DNA from: an uncultured Eubacterium sp.
GTDB lineage: Bacteria > Bacillota > Clostridia > Lachnospirales > Lachnospiraceae
Reading direction: 5' to 3'
DNA: 52,507 nucleotides
Assembly: GCA_910585745.1 (NCBI GenBank)
Contig: CAJUFM010000012.1
Location: 1 to 52,507 of the forward strand
Position numbers and translations under genes: made by a program. Below the pieces are notes generated by a model. That model was given only the letters and a program-made list of their open reading frames with translations. It did no database searches and was not told the origin of the DNA. Positions 18,301-27,600 of the stretch are shown here, in pieces (within the stretch, counting starts at the first letter, position 1; each line of letters begins with the position of its first letter).

Positions 18301-19942
18301 GGTGGCAAAGACGAGACACTCCACACCGGGAGTATCTCTGATCTCGCCGCCGCCGCATCATGATATTTATTCCATAGAAGATCTGGCGCAGCTGATCTAT
18401 GACCTGAAAAACTCCAACCGGGATGCGAGGATTTCGGTGAAACTGGTGTCTGAGGCGGGCGTCGGCACCGTGGCAGCTGGTGTGGCGAAAGCCGGTGCGG
18501 GGGTGATCCTGATCTCTGGTTATGACGGTGGTACCGGCGCGGCGCCGGGAAGCTCCATTCATAATGCCGGGCTTCCCTGGGAACTGGGACTGGCGGAGAC
18601 CCATCAGACGCTTTTGATGAACGGACTGCGTTCTAAGGTGGTCATTGAGACCGACGGGAAGCTGATGACTGGGCGTGACGTTATGATCGCCGCCCTTCTT
18701 GGGGCGGAGGAATTTGGATTTGCCACAGCGCCTCTTGTGACCATGGGATGTGTCATGATGAGGGTATGTAACCTGGATACCTGTCCGGTGGGTGTGGCGA
18801 CACAGAATCCGGAACTCCGCAAGAGGTTCAAGGGAAAACCAGAATACGTGGAGAATTTTATGAGGTTTATCGCCGAAGAGGTCCGGGAGCTGATGGCGAA
18901 GTTTGGCGTGGCTGCGCTGGATGAACTGATAGGACGTTCCGATCTTCTGAGAGTGCGGGAAGACATCGATAATGAGAGGGCTGGCAAGCTGGATCTCTCC
19001 GCGATCATTGACAACCCCTTCGTGAAGGAGAAAAAAAGCAAGTTCAGTAGCAGAGATATCTATGACTTTAAGTTAAACAAGACCATCGATGAAAAGGTCT
19101 TTTTGAAAAAATTTGCAGAGAACTTGGAGACCGGGGAAAAGAAGACCATCACGGCGAAGGTGACCAATACCGACCGTTCCCTGGGAACAATCTTTGGATC
19201 CCAGATCACAAAGAAACTGGGAGATGACCTGGAAGAGGATACCTTTCGGGTAAAATGTACCGGCAGTGGCGGGCAGAGCTTTGGAGCTTTCATCCCCAAA
19301 GGGCTGACACTGGAACTTGAAGGTGACAGCAATGACTACTTTGGAAAAGGTCTTTCTGGAGGAAAACTTATCGTGTACCCGCCGGAAAATATCCAGTATA
19401 AGCCGGAAGATAACATCGTGATCGGTAATGTGGCGCTGTACGGCGCCACCAGTGGCACCGCCTATATCAACGGTGTGGCAGGAGAGCGGTTCTGTGTGAG
19501 AAACTCCGGCGTTCACGCTGTGGTGGAAGGCGTGGGCGAACACGGCTGCGAATACATGACCGGCGGCTGTGTGGTGATCCTCGGTTCCACTGGAAAGAAT
19601 TTTGCCGCCGGAATGAGCGGCGGTATCGCTTATGTTCTGGATGAGAACAGCGACTTGTATCTGAAACTGAATAAGGAACTGGTTTCCTCAGAAGCAGTGT
19701 CCAACAAATATGATGTCATGCAGCTGAAGGATATGATCACGGCGCATGTAGAAGCGACGGGTTCAGAAAAGGGAAAGGAGATCCTGGAGAACTTCAAGGA
19801 AGTTCTTCCGAAGTTCAAGAAGATCATACCTCATGATTACAAGAATATGCTGCAGAAGATCGCCGTTATGGAAGAGAAAGGGCTGAGCAATGAGCAGGCC
19901 CAGATCGAGGCCTTCTATGAGACCCAGAAGGAGATTTCCTAA
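15380..19942 (+). CDS. gltB: Glutamate synthase (GOGAT), large subunit
   Basis: GOGAT converts glutamine and 2-oxoglutarate to two glutamates; the large subunit holds the glutaminase, ammonia-tunnel and FMN sites. An upstream in-frame start at 15215 exists, but the ATG at 15380 follows GGAGGA at 15368-15373 and gives a normal 1520-aa protein. The N-terminal nucleophile is Cys26 in HDNCGIGA, exposed after removal of a ~25-residue propeptide. The FMN domain is marked by GAMSYGSISQEAH and GYDGGTGAAPGSS. The 3Fe-4S cysteines are C1124, C1130 and C1135 (CVMMRVCNLDTC). A C-terminal GXGXG beta-helix follows at about 1250-1480. gltD follows directly. Control by the leader terminator is inferred. Confidence 0.96.
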   Translation: MSGKYAEETKRKAIGMYDPSFEHDNCGIGAIVNIKGKKTHDTVKNALEIVAHLEHRAGKDGEGKTGDGVGILLQISHKFFQKVAAGMGIEIGEEREYGVGMFFFPQDELKRNQAKKMFETIVDKEGLAFLGWREVPISPRILGKAAVECMPYIMQCFIKKPAEIKKGLEFDRKLYIARRVFEQSNENTYVVSLSSRTIVYKGMFLVAQLRQFFDDLQDPDYESAIAMVHSRFSTNTQPSWQRAHPNRFIVHNGEINTIRGNADKMLAREETMESDHLTGELHKVLPVVNTEGSDSAMLDNTLEFLVMSGMELPLAVMITIPEPWANNRYISDKKKDFYQYYATMMEPWDGPASILFSDGDIMGAVLDRNGLRPSRYYITDDDQLILSSEVGVMPIREEHVVKKDRLRPGKMLLVDTVKGELIDDDELKETFASKQPYGEWLDTNLVCLKDLQIPNKRIETYDPEESLRLQKAFGYTYEEVRSSILPMAKNGSEPIAAMGHDTPLAALSGQPQPLYNYFKQRFAQVTNPPIDAIREEVVTSTTVYIGDAGNLLEEKAENCHSLKIDDPILTNTDLLKIKSMNVPGFKVAVIPITYYKNTSLEKAIHRLYLEADRAYKDGANILILSDRGVDENHVAIPALLAVSAMQQHLVNTKKRTSLSMILESAEPREVHHFATLLGFGATAVNPYLALDTIRSLIDSRVLDKDYYVAVNDYNSAVLHGIVKIASKMGISTIQSYQGAKIFEAVGLSKTLIDPYFTGTVSRIGGLDIEDIQDQVEMLHDKAFDPLELGTDITLDSIGNHKSRSGKEEHLYNPKTIHLLQEATRTGDYRKFKEYSHEIDREDLYVNLRSLLDFNFPKKGIALSKVESVEEIVKRFKTGAMSYGSISQEAHETLAIAMNRLHGKSNSGEGGESLERLTVGKDGLNRCSAIKQVASGRFGVTSRYLVSAKEIQIKMAQGAKPGEGGHLPGKKVYPWVAKTRHSTPGVSLISPPPHHDIYSIEDLAQLIYDLKNSNRDARISVKLVSEAGVGTVAAGVAKAGAGVILISGYDGGTGAAPGSSIHNAGLPWELGLAETHQTLLMNGLRSKVVIETDGKLMTGRDVMIAALLGAEEFGFATAPLVTMGCVMMRVCNLDTCPVGVATQNPELRKRFKGKPEYVENFMRFIAEEVRELMAKFGVAALDELIGRSDLLRVREDIDNERAGKLDLSAIIDNPFVKEKKSKFSSRDIYDFKLNKTIDEKVFLKKFAENLETGEKKTITAKVTNTDRSLGTIFGSQITKKLGDDLEEDTFRVKCTGSGGQSFGAFIPKGLTLELEGDSNDYFGKGLSGGKLIVYPPENIQYKPEDNIVIGNVALYGATSGTAYINGVAGERFCVRNSGVHAVVEGVGEHGCEYMTGGCVVILGSTGKNFAAGMSGGIAYVLDENSDLYLKLNKELVSSEAVSNKYDVMQLKDMITAHVEATGSEKGKEILENFKEVLPKFKKIIPHDYKNMLQKIAVMEEKGLSNEQAQIEAFYETQKEIS

Positions 19943-20023
19943 CAGCACCCCTGAAAGGGACCAGGGGAAAAGACGTTGCATTGCAGATATAAATAATTTA
20001 TAATGAAGAAAGGGTTGAAAGCT

Positions 20024-21505
20024 ATGGGAAAACCAACCGGATTTTTAGAATATGACCGCAGGGGAAACACCGAGACGGCACCCCTTGAACGGATCCAGAA
20101 CTTCAATGAATTTCATGTGCCCATGGGGGAGGAGGAACGTCGGTGCCAGGCGGCCAGATGTATGGACTGCGGCGTGCCCTTCTGCCAGTCAGGAATGATG
20201 ATCGGCGGGATGGCTTCCGGGTGCCCGTTAAACAATATGTGCCCGGAATGGAACGATCTGATCTATCTGGGGAATTATACAGAGGCATTGGGAAGGCTTC
20301 TTAAGACCAATAATTTTCCGGAATTTACCTCCAGAGTCTGTCCCGCGCCCTGTGAGGCGGCATGTACCTGCGGCCTGAACGATACGCCGGTCACCATTAA
20401 GGAAAATGAAAATGCCATCATTGAGTACGGCTATGCCCATGACCTGATGGTGGCGAAACCGCCCAAGGTGAGGACCGGGAAAAGAGTGGCTGTGGTGGGC
20501 TCCGGCCCCTCTGGCCTGGCGGCGGCAGACCAGTTGAACAAGAGGGGACACAATGTGACGGTGTTCGAGCGTTCCGACCGCCCTGGTGGGCTTCTGATGT
20601 ACGGGATCCCCAACATGAAGCTGGAAAAAACAGTGATCGAGGGCAGGGTTAAGATCATGAAAGAAGAGGGAGTAGAATTTCGTACGGGAGTTAATGTGGG
20701 AGTTGACGTGAAGGCAGAAGAGCTTTTGAAGGATTATGACAGGGTGATCCTTACCTGCGGTTCATCGAAGCCCAGAGACATCAAAGCACCAGGCAGAGAG
20801 GCAGAGGGAATTTATTTTGCCGTAGATTATCTCACAAGAGTGACAAAACACATGATGGACCCGGAGTATAAAGATGTGATCGATGCCAAAGGAAAGAATG
20901 TACTGGTGATCGGCGGTGGAGATACCGGAAACGACTGTGTGGGATCTTCCATCCGGCAGGGGGCAAAAAGTGTAGTACAGCTGGAGATGATGCCAAAACT
21001 TCCAGAAGAGCGGGCCGACAATAACCCCTGGCCGGAGTGGCCCAAGGTGCTGAAGACTGATTATGGCCAGCAGGAAGCCATCGCTGTGTTCGGCAGCGAT
21101 CCCCGGATCTATGAGACCACGGTAAAAGAATTTATCAAAGATGAAAAGGGCTGCCTGACAAAGGTAAAGGCAGTGAAACTGGCATGGACCAGGGATGAAA
21201 AGACAGGACGCATGAACATGAGTGAGATCCCGGGCAGTGAGTATGTTCTGGATGTGGATCTCGTGTTTATCGCCGCCGGATTTCTGGGAACCCAGGAATA
21301 TATCGCTGAGGACTTTGGCCTGAAATTGACAGAAAGAACGAATGTGTACACCAGGCCTGGTCAGTACAAGACAAATGTAGAACGAGTATTTGCTGCCGGC
21401 GACATGCACCGGGGACAGTCCCTGGTGGTATGGGCGATCCGGGAAGGCCGTGAGGTGGCGAGAGAAGTAGACGAGGATCTGATGGGTTACTCGAACTTAA
21501 ATTAA
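20024..21505 (+). CDS. gltD: Glutamate synthase, small (NAD(P)H-dependent) subunit
   Basis: The small subunit takes electrons from NAD(P)H through FAD and two 4Fe-4S clusters to the large subunit. Visible marks are the N-terminal cluster cysteines in RCMDCGVPFCQ and GCPLNNMCPEW, the FAD-binding VVGSGPSGLAAADQL, the second dinucleotide fold VIGGGDTGNDCVG, and the C-terminal FAAGDMHRGQSLVVWAI. The ATG at 20024 (MGKPTGFLEYD) is preferred over the one at 20003 because AGAAAGGG lies about 10 nt before it and homologues start the same way; this gives 493 aa. It lies 81 bp after gltB. The last 55 bp of the gene are repeated just downstream (see 21450-21591). Confidence 0.95.
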   Translation: MGKPTGFLEYDRRGNTETAPLERIQNFNEFHVPMGEEERRCQAARCMDCGVPFCQSGMMIGGMASGCPLNNMCPEWNDLIYLGNYTEALGRLLKTNNFPEFTSRVCPAPCEAACTCGLNDTPVTIKENENAIIEYGYAHDLMVAKPPKVRTGKRVAVVGSGPSGLAAADQLNKRGHNVTVFERSDRPGGLLMYGIPNMKLEKTVIEGRVKIMKEEGVEFRTGVNVGVDVKAEELLKDYDRVILTCGSSKPRDIKAPGREAEGIYFAVDYLTRVTKHMMDPEYKDVIDAKGKNVLVIGGGDTGNDCVGSSIRQGAKSVVQLEMMPKLPEERADNNPWPEWPKVLKTDYGQQEAIAVFGSDPRIYETTVKEFIKDEKGCLTKVKAVKLAWTRDEKTGRMNMSEIPGSEYVLDVDLVFIAAGFLGTQEYIAEDFGLKLTERTNVYTRPGQYKTNVERVFAAGDMHRGQSLVVWAIREGREVAREVDEDLMGYSNLN

Positions 21506-21591
21506 AGGTAACTTAAAGGTAACCTGGTGAGGTGGCGAGAGAAGTAGACGAGGATCTGATGGGTTACTCGAACTTAAATTAAAGGTAACTT
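21450..21591 (+). repeat. 65-bp tandem duplication of the gltD 3' end
   Basis: 21450-21514 and 21527-21591 are identical over 65 bp, separated by 12 bp. The first copy holds the last codons and stop of gltD. The second is a non-coding echo in the gap before the GS-like gene. Short TTAAAGGTAAC repeats at the joints could have allowed slippage. The intact gltD frame is not altered. Confidence 0.93.
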
Positions 21592-21641
21592 GAAGTGAAA
21601 TGGATTGGGGAAGAGATTCTGTGGAAATAGGAGGATAAGAA

Positions 21642-22955
21642 ATGGCAAATTATACCAAACAGGACATTATACGGTTAGTGGAGGAGGAAGATGTGGGATT
21701 TATCCGTCTGCAGTTTGTGGACAGTTTCGGCGGGTTAAAAAATGTGGCGATGACCAGCGACCATCTCGACCAGATCCTGAACAACCGCTGTATGTTTGAC
21801 GGAGCTGCTATTCAGGGATATGACACCAAGGAATTATCAGAATTTATCCTGGCTCCAGATCTGGATACTTTTACCATTTTCCCCTGGCGGCCCCAGAGAG
21901 GAAGGGTGGCGAGATTCATCTGCGATGTGCTCAATCCTGACGGCACCCCCTATGAAGCAGATCCGAGATATATATTAAAAAAAGTAGCGTCGGAGGCAGA
22001 GAGAGAGGGATTTTCCTTCCACGTGGGACCGGAAAGCCAGTTTTTCCTTTTCGATACCGATGAGAACGGACAGCCCACGACGAATTCCAGGGAAAAGGGT
22101 GGATTCTTTGATATCGGGCCGCTGGATTCCGGGGAAAATGCGAGACGCGACATGATACTTTCCCTGGAGGAGATGGGCTTTGTCATGGAAAGTTCTTATC
22201 ACTCCAATGAGGTGGCACAGCACTGCATCGATTTTATGTGTGATGAGGGACTGCGCACTGCGGACAATATCATGACTTTTAAGCTGACGGTCCGCACAGT
22301 GGCGAAGCGACATGGCCTGCATGCTACTTTTATGCCTAAACCGCGATATGGATTAAAAGGATCTGCGATGATGCTTAACATGTTTTTGAGCAAAGATGGG
22401 GATAATATATTTGCCGATGAGAGTGCGGCGGATGGCATGAGCCAAACGGCGTATCATTTTATGGCGGGTATCATCCGTCATATCAAGGGGCTGACCCTGA
22501 TCAATAATCCTATCATAAATTCCTATAAACGGCTGGTACCAGGTTACAATGCACCGGTAGAGATCACCTGGTCCCGAACCAGCAGAACTCCTCTGATCCG
22601 CATCACCAACGTAGGGGCAATCGGTCCCAGGGTGGTGCTGCGGAGTCCCGATGGCGCCAGCAATCCTTACCTGGTGCTGGCGGGCTGTCTGGCCGCCGGG
22701 CTGGAGGGAATCCGTGAAAAACTGGAACCGCCGGTGAGCATGGATGATGTCAGCGGGGAACAGGATCCCCGGTTTGACATTCTGCCGAGAACGCTGCAGG
22801 AGGCAATCCATGCTTTTGAAGAAGATACATTTTTGCAGAATGTGTTCGGAAAAAACCTCTCTGAGATCATTATCAATGAAAAGAAAGAAGAATGGGAAGA
22901 ATTTTCAAGACAAGTGACAGCCTGGGAGGTGGAAAAATATCTCCACCGCGTATAG
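21642..22955 (+). CDS. Glutamine synthetase-like protein lacking catalytic residues (predicted pseudoenzyme)
   Basis: A full-length (437 aa) type-I glutamine synthetase homologue with the normal fold signatures MFDGAAIQG, FPWRPQRG, ENARRDM, RHGLHATFMPKPRYG and SYKRLVPGY. Compared with active GS (Salmonella numbering from established structures), the metal ligands are replaced: E131 by Gln133, E212 by Ser188, E220 by Cys195, H269 by Met244, E357 by Val332. Only E129 (Glu131 here) is kept. The flap base E327 is Asn303 and the glutamate-binding N264 is Lys239. Several phosphate/nucleotide arginines remain (Arg320, Arg330, Arg334). It should not make glutamine; an allosteric or regulatory role is inferred. 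AGGAGG precedes the ATG at 21642. It sits between gltD and an ANTAR gene in one operon. Confidence 0.9.
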   Translation: MANYTKQDIIRLVEEEDVGFIRLQFVDSFGGLKNVAMTSDHLDQILNNRCMFDGAAIQGYDTKELSEFILAPDLDTFTIFPWRPQRGRVARFICDVLNPDGTPYEADPRYILKKVASEAEREGFSFHVGPESQFFLFDTDENGQPTTNSREKGGFFDIGPLDSGENARRDMILSLEEMGFVMESSYHSNEVAQHCIDFMCDEGLRTADNIMTFKLTVRTVAKRHGLHATFMPKPRYGLKGSAMMLNMFLSKDGDNIFADESAADGMSQTAYHFMAGIIRHIKGLTLINNPIINSYKRLVPGYNAPVEITWSRTSRTPLIRITNVGAIGPRVVLRSPDGASNPYLVLAGCLAAGLEGIREKLEPPVSMDDVSGEQDPRFDILPRTLQEAIHAFEEDTFLQNVFGKNLSEIIINEKKEEWEEFSRQVTAWEVEKYLHRV

Positions 22956-22989
22956 TGTATATAGGTACAGTAGGAGGTGAATATCTGCC

Positions 22990-23532
22990 ATGCGGATCCT
23001 TGTCGCATTTCAGAAACTGGAGGATGCAAAAAAAATAAAAAACGTTTTGAACCGCGGTGGTTTTGATGATATATTTGCCTGTAATAGTGCGTCCCAGGTG
23101 ATCAGCGTGGCAAATGATTCCGATGGGGGTATTGTGATCAGCGGTTATAAACTGCCAGATATGCACTACAGTGAATTGTTCGGCTATCTGCCCAGAGAAT
23201 TTTCCATGCTTCTGGTGGCAAGCCCTGCCAGACTGGAGGACTGCTACAGCCAGGAGATCGTATGCCTGTCCATGCCGCTTCACTCCCGGGAGCTGATCAA
23301 TACCATACATATGATGACCATGGATCTTGCCAGGGAATTGAAGCGGCGGGAGAAAAAGCTGCCGAAAAGGCGGTCGGCAGAGGAACAAAAGACCATTGAT
23401 GCGGCGAAAGCTCTTTTGATGGAGCGCAATCAGATGACAGAAAGGGATGCGCATAAATATATCCAGAAGCTCAGTATGGACAGTGGAAATAATCTAGTGG
23501 AAACAGCGGAAATGATCCTGGCGTTTGAATAA
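22990..23532 (+). CDS. ANTAR-domain RNA-binding antiterminator-type regulator with degenerate receiver
   Basis: ANTAR proteins bind paired RNA hairpins and prevent formation of terminators. The N-terminal ~115 residues look like a response-regulator receiver. The phosphoacceptor Asp is replaced (ISGYKLPD, Gly52) and the conserved Lys near the end is missing (SMPLH), so it is unlikely to be controlled by phosphorylation. A basic linker at 117-128 leads to the C-terminal ANTAR three-helix domain (about 131-180) with DAAKALLMERNQMTERDAHK and ETAEMILAF. The ATG at 22990 follows AGGAGGTGA. It lies 34 bp after the GS pseudoenzyme and just before carA. The likely targets are leaders of nitrogen genes, including the one before gltB, and the partner could be the GS-like protein (inference). 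Confidence 0.88.
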   Translation: MRILVAFQKLEDAKKIKNVLNRGGFDDIFACNSASQVISVANDSDGGIVISGYKLPDMHYSELFGYLPREFSMLLVASPARLEDCYSQEIVCLSMPLHSRELINTIHMMTMDLARELKRREKKLPKRRSAEEQKTIDAAKALLMERNQMTERDAHKYIQKLSMDSGNNLVETAEMILAFE

Positions 23533-23549
23533 TGGAATGGAGGCAGTAT

Positions 23550-24653
23550 ATGAAAGCTTATTTGATTCTGGAAGATGGAACCGTATTTACCGGAAAAAGT
23601 ATCGGAAGTAGAAGGGAAGTGATCAGTGAGATCGTATTTAACACTTCCATGACCGGTTATCTGGAGGTGCTGACAGATCCCAGTTACGCAGGACAGGCAG
23701 TAGCAATGACCTATCCTCTCATTGGTAATTATGGCATATGCCGGAGGGATATGGAGTCGGAAAAATCCAGTGTGGATGGTTTTATTGTCCGTGAATTGTC
23801 CAGGCTCAGCAGCAATTTCCGGGATGAGCAGAGTGTCCAGGAATTTCTGGTGGAGCAGGATATTCCAGGAATCGAAGGCATCGATACCCGCGCCCTCACC
23901 AAGATCCTGAGGGAAAAGGGAACGATGAACGGCTTGATCACCACCAATGCAGACTACGATCTGGATGCTGTTACCAGTCAGTTAAAACAATATAGTGTCC
24001 TCGGCGTTGTGGACAGGGTGACAACAAAAGAAGTTGTATCCTGTCAACCGGGGGATTTCCATACAGATAGCAGCATTCCGGTCACGAAGAAGGTTGCTAT
24101 TCTTGACGTAGGGACAAAATTTAATATTGCCAGATGTCTGCTGAAGCGGGGCTGTGAGGTGACGATCTATCCCGCGCGGACGAAGGCGGAGGATATTCTG
24201 GCGGGGAATCCCGATGGGATCATGATCACTAATGGTCCGGGGGATCCAAAGGACTGCGGGGAAGTGATCGGGAATCTGAAAACCCTTTATGCCTCGGAGG
24301 TACCAATCTTTGCCATCTGTCTTGGCCACCAGCTGATGGCCCTTGCCATGGGGGCAGATACCGAGAAGATGAAGTATGGACACCGGGGCGCGAATCATCC
24401 GGTGAAAGATCTGGAGACCGGGAAAGTCTATATTTCCTCCCAGAACCACGGGTACGTGGTAAAAGAGGATACCATCCCGGAGGGAGTGGCGGAGACGGCC
24501 TTTATCAATGTAAACGATGGCAGCGTGGAGGGACTGAGATATTTAGGAAAGAATATATTTACGGTGCAGTTCCACCCGGAGGCATGTGCCGGGCCAAGGG
24601 ATTCCGAAATATTGTTTGAGCGGTTTATGAGTATGATGAAGGAGGAAGCGTGA
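23550..24653 (+). CDS. carA: Carbamoyl-phosphate synthase, small (glutaminase) subunit
   Basis: CarA hydrolyses glutamine and passes ammonia to CarB. The class-I amidotransferase triad is present: Cys257 in FAICLGHQ, and His and Glu in VQFHPEACAGP. The N-terminal CPSase domain has EIVFNTSMTGYLEVLTDPSY. The ATG at 23532 overlaps the previous stop, but the one at 23550 follows GGAGG at 23538-23542 and gives a typical 367-aa protein. It is coupled to carB (1-bp gap). Placement in a glutamate/glutamine operon suggests joint nitrogen control. Confidence 0.95.
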   Translation: MKAYLILEDGTVFTGKSIGSRREVISEIVFNTSMTGYLEVLTDPSYAGQAVAMTYPLIGNYGICRRDMESEKSSVDGFIVRELSRLSSNFRDEQSVQEFLVEQDIPGIEGIDTRALTKILREKGTMNGLITTNADYDLDAVTSQLKQYSVLGVVDRVTTKEVVSCQPGDFHTDSSIPVTKKVAILDVGTKFNIARCLLKRGCEVTIYPARTKAEDILAGNPDGIMITNGPGDPKDCGEVIGNLKTLYASEVPIFAICLGHQLMALAMGADTEKMKYGHRGANHPVKDLETGKVYISSQNHGYVVKEDTIPEGVAETAFINVNDGSVEGLRYLGKNIFTVQFHPEACAGPRDSEILFERFMSMMKEEA

Positions 24654-24654
24654 T

Positions 24655-27600
24655 ATGCCTAAGATGGAAGGAATACAGAAGGTTTTGGTGATCGGCTCCG
24701 GTCCGATCGTCATTGGGCAGGCAGCAGAATTTGATTATGCGGGGACCCAGGCATGCCGTTCCCTGAAAGAAGAGGGGGTGGAGGTTGTTCTGATCAACTC
24801 AAATCCCGCTACCATCATGACGGATAAGGATATCGCGGACAAGGTATATATCGAGCCGCTGACAGTGGACGTGGTAAAAAATCTGATCTGGAAGGAAAAA
24901 CCGGACAGCGTTCTGCCCACGCTGGGGGGCCAGGCGGCATTGAATATTGCCATGGAGCTGGAGGAATGCGGATTTCTGGAAGAGCAGAAAGTACGATTAA
25001 TAGGAACTACCTCCCTGACGATCAAAAAAGCCGAGGACCGTCTGGAATTTAAACAGACCATGGAAAAGATCGGAGAGCCCATCGCCGCCAGTGAAGTGGT
25101 GGAGACCGTGGAAGACGCGGTGGCATTTACAAACACCATCGGCTATCCGGTGGTGATCCGTCCCGCATACACCCTGGGTGGCAGCGGAGGCGGCATTGCT
25201 GACAGCGAGGAAGAACTGAGGGAGATCTGCGCGAATGGCCTGCGTCTCTCCCGGGTGGGGCAGTGCCTCATCGAGCGCTGTATCGCCGGCTGGAAGGAGA
25301 TCGAGTATGAGGTGATGCGGGATGCCAGAGGCAACTGTATCACGGTATGCAATATGGAAAATCTCGATCCTGTGGGTGTCCATACGGGAGACAGTATTGT
25401 GGTGGCGCCATCCCAGACCCTGTCGGATAAAGAATATCAGATGCTCCGGTCCTCAGCATTAAATATCATCACTGAACTGAACATCACCGGAGGGTGTAAC
25501 GTACAGTTTGCCCTCCATCCGGAATCTTTTGAGTACTGTGTCATTGAGGTAAATCCGAGAGTCAGCCGTTCTTCCGCCCTCGCATCAAAAGCTACGGGGT
25601 ATCCTATCGCCAAGGTGGCGGCGAAGATCGCCCTGGGCTATACTCTGGATGAGATCCCCAATGCCATCACCGGCAAGACCTTTGCCAGCTTTGAGCCGGC
25701 GCTGGATTATTGTGTGGTGAAGATTCCAAGATTGCCTTTTGATAAGTTTATCAAGGCGAAGAGGACCCTGACCACCCAGATGAAGGCCACGGGAGAGGTC
25801 ATGAGCATCTGTACCAATTTTGAAGGGGCTTTGATGAAGGCGCTGCGTTCCCTGGAGCAGCATATTGACAGCCTGGATACTGGCAGATATACAGACCGTT
25901 CCAAAGAGGAGCTGTTAGAGCGTGTCCGTATCGTGGATGACCGGAGGATTTATATCATAGCAGAGCTGATACGAAAGGGAGCGAGCTACGATGAGATTCA
26001 TGAGATCACAAAGATTGACCGCTGGTTTATCGATAAGATAGCGATCCTGGTAGAGATGGAGCAGCGTCTTAAGGGTGAACCGCTGACACCGGAACTTCTT
26101 GCGGAGGCAAAGCGGATTGAGTTCCCTGATAAGGTCATCGCCGGCTATGCTGGGATGACGGAGCGGGAAGTCCATGACCTGCGTATCGCCAATGGTATTA
26201 CCGCCGCCTTTAAGATGGTGGATACCTGCGCGGCGGAATTCGAGGCGGCGACCCCCTATTATTACAGCTGCTTTGGCAGTGAGTGCGAGGCGGATGCGGC
26301 GAAAATAAAGAAAAAGGTGATGGTGCTTGGCTCCGGCCCTATCCGCATCGGTCAGGGCATCGAATTTGATTTTTGTTCGGTGCACAGCGCCTGGTCGCTA
26401 GAACAGAGCGGTTATGAGACCATCATCGTAAATAACAATCCAGAGACCGTAAGTACGGATTTTGATGTGGCAAATAAGCTGTATTTTGAGCCGCTGACGC
26501 CGGAGGATGTGGAAAATATCGTAGACATTGAAAAGCCCGACGGAGCTGTCGTACAGTTTGGAGGGCAGACTGCCATCAAGCTCACCCAGGCGCTGATGGA
26601 GATGGGGGTTCCGATTTTTGGAACCAGCGCAGAAAATGTGGATGCCGCAGAGGACAGAGAGCTATTTGACCAGATTCTGGAGGAGTGTGGAATCCCGAGG
26701 CCGAAGGGGCATACTGTGTTTACCACCGAAGAGGCACTGGAGGCGGCAAATGAGCTGGGATATCCGGTACTGGTGCGTCCCTCTTATGTGCTGGGAGGTC
26801 AGGGGATGCAGATCGCCATCAACGACGATGACATCATAGAATTTATGTCTATCATCAACCGCCATGTACAGGAACATCCGATCCTTGTGGACAAGTATCT
26901 GATGGGGAAAGAAGTGGAAGTGGATGCTGTGTGTGATGGTGAAGATATTCTCATACCTGGTATTATGGAACACATTGAGCGCGCTGGGATTCATTCGGGA
27001 GATAGTATCTCTGTTTATCCGGCCCAGAGCATAAAAGCAGAGATACAGGAGGTGCTGGTGGATTATACGAGAAAGCTCGCCAGATCCCTCCATGTCATCG
27101 GTCTGATCAACATACAATTTATCGTGTATCAGGAGGAGGTCTATGTGATCGAGGTCAATCCCCGTTCTTCCCGGACGGTGCCATATATCAGCAAGGTGAC
27201 AGGGATCCCTATTGTGAAGCTGGCTTCCCAGGTGATCCTGGGAGCAAAGATCAGAGAACTCGGATATGAGACAGGGCTGGCGAAAAAGGCAGATTATATC
27301 GCCATTAAGATGCCAGTATTTTCCTTTGAAAAACTCCGTGGCGCCGAGATCAGCCTGGGACCGGAGATGAAATCCACCGGAGAGTGTCTTGGTATCGCCA
27401 AAACCTTTCATGAGGCACTGACAAAGGCATTTCTTGGCGCCGGCATCAATTTGCCACAGCACAAAAAAATGATCCTCACAGTGCGTACTCCGGAACAGGA
27501 AAATGCAGTTCCCATCGCCAGGCGTTTTCTTGCCCTGGGGTATGAGATCTATGCCACTTTAGGAACAAAAAAAGCTCTTGCCAGGGCGGGAGTTGAGGTG

